In this document: piece by piece, positions 34,165 to 35,804 of the stretch
Layout of the letters: each line of letters starts with the position of its first letter
Position numbering within the stretch: position 1 is the stretch's first letter
Assembly (NCBI GenBank): GCA_017302335.1
Contig: JAFLCT010000016.1
Coordinates: forward strand, 1 to 35,804
Reading direction: 5' to 3'
Source of the DNA: Caulobacterales bacterium
Lineage (GTDB): Bacteria > Pseudomonadota > Alphaproteobacteria > Caulobacterales > Caulobacteraceae
Length of the DNA: 35,804 bases
Position numbers and translations under genes: made by a program
The notes under the pieces: generated by a model
Seen by the model: only the letters and a program-made list of their open reading frames with translations
Database searches by the model: none
Told to the model about the DNA's origin: nothing

Positions 34165-34707
34165 GTGAGATCCGACTTGCCCCTGCCCGCTCTCGTCCTG
34201 GTCGTCGCGCGCGACAAGAACGGCGTCATCGGCAAGGGCGGCGACCTGCCCTGGCGGCTGCGCAGCGACCTGCAACGGTTCAAGGCCGTCACCATCGGCA
34301 AGCCCTGCATCATGGGCCGAAACACCTGGGAAAGCCTGCCGCTGCGGCCCCTGCCCGGCCGCTTGAACATCGTGCTGACCCGCGACGAGGGCTATGCCGA
34401 GGCGGGCAAGACCAAGGGCGCCCTGGTCGTCACCAGTCTGGACGAGGCGCTGGAGATCGCCCGCGAACAGGCCATGGAGGACGGCGTCGAGGAAATCTGC
34501 GTCATCGGCGGCCAGGCCCTGTTCGCCGCCGCCCTGCCGCGCGCCAAACGGCTGTACATCACCGAGGTCGAGACCGAGGTCGAGGGCGGCGACACCTGGT
34601 TTCCGCCGTTCGACGCGGCGGCGTTCCAGGAGGTGTCGTCCGAAACTGTCGCACCGGGCGAGAAGGACGATCACCCCATGGTCTTCCACGTGCTGGAGCG
34701 GCGTTAG
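34165..34707 (+). CDS. folA: Dihydrofolate reductase
   Basis: A 180-residue enzyme that regenerates tetrahydrofolate from the dihydrofolate made by thyA. Conserved parts are LVVARDKNGVIGKGGDLPWRL (substrate loop and adenine site), FKAVTIGKPCIMGRNTWESL, PLPGRLNIVLTRD, CVIGGQALFAAAL and LYITEVETEVEGGDTWFP, with the catalytic acid in DLQRFK-type context. The start is uncertain: GTG 34165 is used, and TTG 34177 is an alternative. Neither has a ribosome site. It lies about 50 bp after aqpZ, downstream of a hairpin. Confidence 0.93.
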   Translation: MRSDLPLPALVLVVARDKNGVIGKGGDLPWRLRSDLQRFKAVTIGKPCIMGRNTWESLPLRPLPGRLNIVLTRDEGYAEAGKTKGALVVTSLDEALEIAREQAMEDGVEEICVIGGQALFAAALPRAKRLYITEVETEVEGGDTWFPPFDAAAFQEVSSETVAPGEKDDHPMVFHVLERR

Positions 34708-34761
34708 TCCGGCGCAGACGCGGCCGCTGAAAAGCGGGCCGCGTCGCCGTTCAGCGTGGCG

Positions 34762-34953
34762 TCAGGGTCCGACGCAATCCTGATAGATGCCCGAACAGGT
34801 CCAGTAGCCGCCGGTGACCTCACCATTCGGCCCGTAGGTGGTCGTCCAGAAGCAGTTCAGTTCGCAGTCGTCCCCACTGGCCGCCAGAGCCGCTTGAGGT
34901 GTCGAGATCAGAGCCGAGCTGGCGAGCAGCATGGCGAGGACAAGCTTCTTCAT
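34762..34953 (-). CDS. Small secreted Cys-containing protein
   Basis: A 63-residue protein not recognised as a known family. The Sec signal peptide MKKLVLAMLLASSALISTPQ... ends at ALA-AS (about 24), leaving a mature peptide of about 39 residues. It has four Cys (30, 34, 53, 60) that could make two disulfides, and is rich in Gly, Tyr and Trp (TTTYGPNGEVTGGYWTCSG). The ribosome site is GAAGGG upstream of ATG 34953. It lies behind mrp on the same strand, 82 nt after its stop and beyond a weak hairpin. The function is unknown. Confidence 0.75.
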   Translation of the reverse strand: MKKLVLAMLLASSALISTPQAALAASGDDCELNCFWTTTYGPNGEVTGGYWTCSGIYQDCVGP

Positions 34954-35021
34954 CGTTCAACCCTTCGAGTGAGCGATCATGCATCGCAACTTAAGGGTGC
35001 GCGGGGGTGCGTATTAAAGAC

Positions 35022-35037
35022 AACTCACAAGTGAGTT
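35022..35037 (-). terminator. Weak hairpin after mrp
   Basis: Perfect arms AACTCAC and GTGAGTT around a two-base loop overlap the mrp TAA. On the minus strand they are followed by GTCTTTAAT. The short, A/T-containing stem makes termination uncertain. The site could alternatively be an operator for the small secreted protein. Confidence 0.45.
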
Positions 35038-35804
35038 ATTCCCGCTGTGCGCCAAGCTTCAACGCCTCTTGGACTGCCCGAGCCACGGCGCCGAACCGTT
35101 CGGCGATCTCGCCATCCGGGACCGCCGCGACGATCGGCAGACCGGCGTCCCCGGCCTCGCGCACGGCGGCGTCCAGCGGCAGGTCGCCCAGGAAGGCCAC
35201 GCCCAGCCGCGACGCCTCGGTCTCGGCGCCGCCGCGGCCGAAGACCGATCCGCTCATGTTCTCGATCAGGCCCACGGTCGGTACCCCGACCTTCTGGAAC
35301 AGGGCGTGGCCGCGCCGGGCGTCGGCCAGGGCCACCTCTTGCGGGGTCGAGACGATGACCGCCCCGTCCAGCGGCGTCTTCTGGATCAGGGTCAGTTGAA
35401 CGTCGCCGGTGCCGGGCGGCAGATCGACGACCAGCACGTCCAACGGCGCCTCGGCGGTCCCCCAGCGGGTCTGGGTCAGCATCTGAGTGATCGCCTGGCT
35501 GGCCATCGGCCCGCGCCAGACCATGGCGTCGTCCGCCTGGGTCAACAGGCCCACGGACATGGCCTTCAACCCGTGGACGACGTGCGGCTCCATCGCCCCG
35601 TCGCGGTATTCCGGCTTGCCCGCGATCCCCAGCATGGTCGGCAGGGACGGGCCATAGACGTCGGCGTCCAGCACCCCGACCGACAGCCCCCTGGCCGCCA
35701 GGGCCGCCGCCAGATTGACCGCCACGGTCGACTTGCCGACCCCGCCCTTGCCGCTGGCCACGGCCAGGACGCGGCGCACATGGGCCGGACGGTCGGTCGG
35801 AACC
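35036..35804 (-). CDS. mrp: Mrp/ApbC-type P-loop Fe-S carrier ATPase (5' end outside window)
   Basis: A MinD/Mrp-family ATPase that carries and inserts iron-sulfur clusters. Visible parts are the deviant Walker A SGKGGVGKS near the left of the fragment, VLDADVYGPSLPTMLG, WRGPMASQAITQ, VVDLPPGTGDVQL and TPQEVALADARRG. The frame stays open to the window edge (residues VPTDRPAHVRRVLAV before the P-loop). The GTG at 35779 is therefore probably internal, and the N-terminal DUF59 domain usual in this family should lie outside. The C-terminal CxxC found in many Mrp proteins is not seen: SGSVFGRGG stands where SxFxCPxC is common. Confidence 0.88.
   Translation of the reverse strand, partial: VPTDRPAHVRRVLAVASGKGGVGKSTVAVNLAAALAARGLSVGVLDADVYGPSLPTMLGIAGKPEYRDGAMEPHVVHGLKAMSVGLLTQADDAMVWRGPMASQAITQMLTQTRWGTAEAPLDVLVVDLPPGTGDVQLTLIQKTPLDGAVIVSTPQEVALADARRGHALFQKVGVPTVGLIENMSGSVFGRGGAETEASRLGVAFLGDLPLDAAVREAGDAGLPIVAAVPDGEIAERFGAVARAVQEALKLGAQRE

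Overview
The window is high-GC bacterial chromosome with closely packed genes. Gene content and protein style point to an alphaproteobacterium of the Caulobacterales, most like Brevundimonas or Caulobacter. The evidence is the mfd-sdhE/recG cluster, an NDUFS4-type complex I accessory subunit, the rplM-rpsI ... argC order, many GTG starts, starts without a Shine-Dalgarno sequence, and GANTC (CcrM-type) sites near promoters. The genus is inferred from memory of these features, not from a database search.

Layout. 1-1614: the tail of a degenerate GGDEF protein, then an ArsR-type regulator with a palindromic operator and its SRPBCC partner. 1636-1770: a perfect 31-bp inverted repeat pair between convergent genes. 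1784-7705: sdhE-mfd on the minus strand diverging from recG. 7684-12199: a minus-strand lipopolysaccharide inner-core operon, kdsA-hldE-hldD, ending in a DUF3089 hydrolase-like gene that lacks its nucleophile. 12268-14552: photolyase and mercaptopyruvate sulfurtransferase. 14549-16988: a lipoprotein amino-acid-binding protein and a DAACS symporter in one operon. 17069-18294: a cystathionine beta-lyase whose last 12 codons and stop are antisense to tRNA-Arg(TCT). 18307-19464: repeats, the NDUFS4-like gene, msrB and REP-like palindromes. 19468-22410: argC, an unrecognised low-GC gene, rpsI and rplM. 22598-29174: a trypsin-like protease, an exported prolyl oligopeptidase and a secreted TolB-propeller/amidohydrolase fusion. 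29362-29668: tRNA-Gln and tRNA-Pro. 29694-31254: an ilvC-type gene and a DUF924 gene with overlapping divergent start codons. 31326-34707: thyA, a TIR-like gene, a MazG-like gene, aqpZ and folA. 34762-35804: a small secreted Cys-containing protein and the 5'-truncated mrp/apbC.

Most of the window is housekeeping: repair, LPS core, transport, ribosome, arginine, thymidylate and folate. Two accessory genes stand out. Both are lower in GC than their neighbours and both are set without scars into conserved operons. One (20403-21374) lies between the rpsI terminator and argC and has a possible class III nucleotidyl-cyclase-like layout. The other (32180-33034) encodes a TIR-like protein of the CAP12/Pycsar-effector type, overlapping thyA upstream and a MazG-like gene downstream. 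The composition shift begins inside thyA. Whether the two accessory genes act together is speculative, but they are the best candidates here for an undescribed (probably anti-phage) function.
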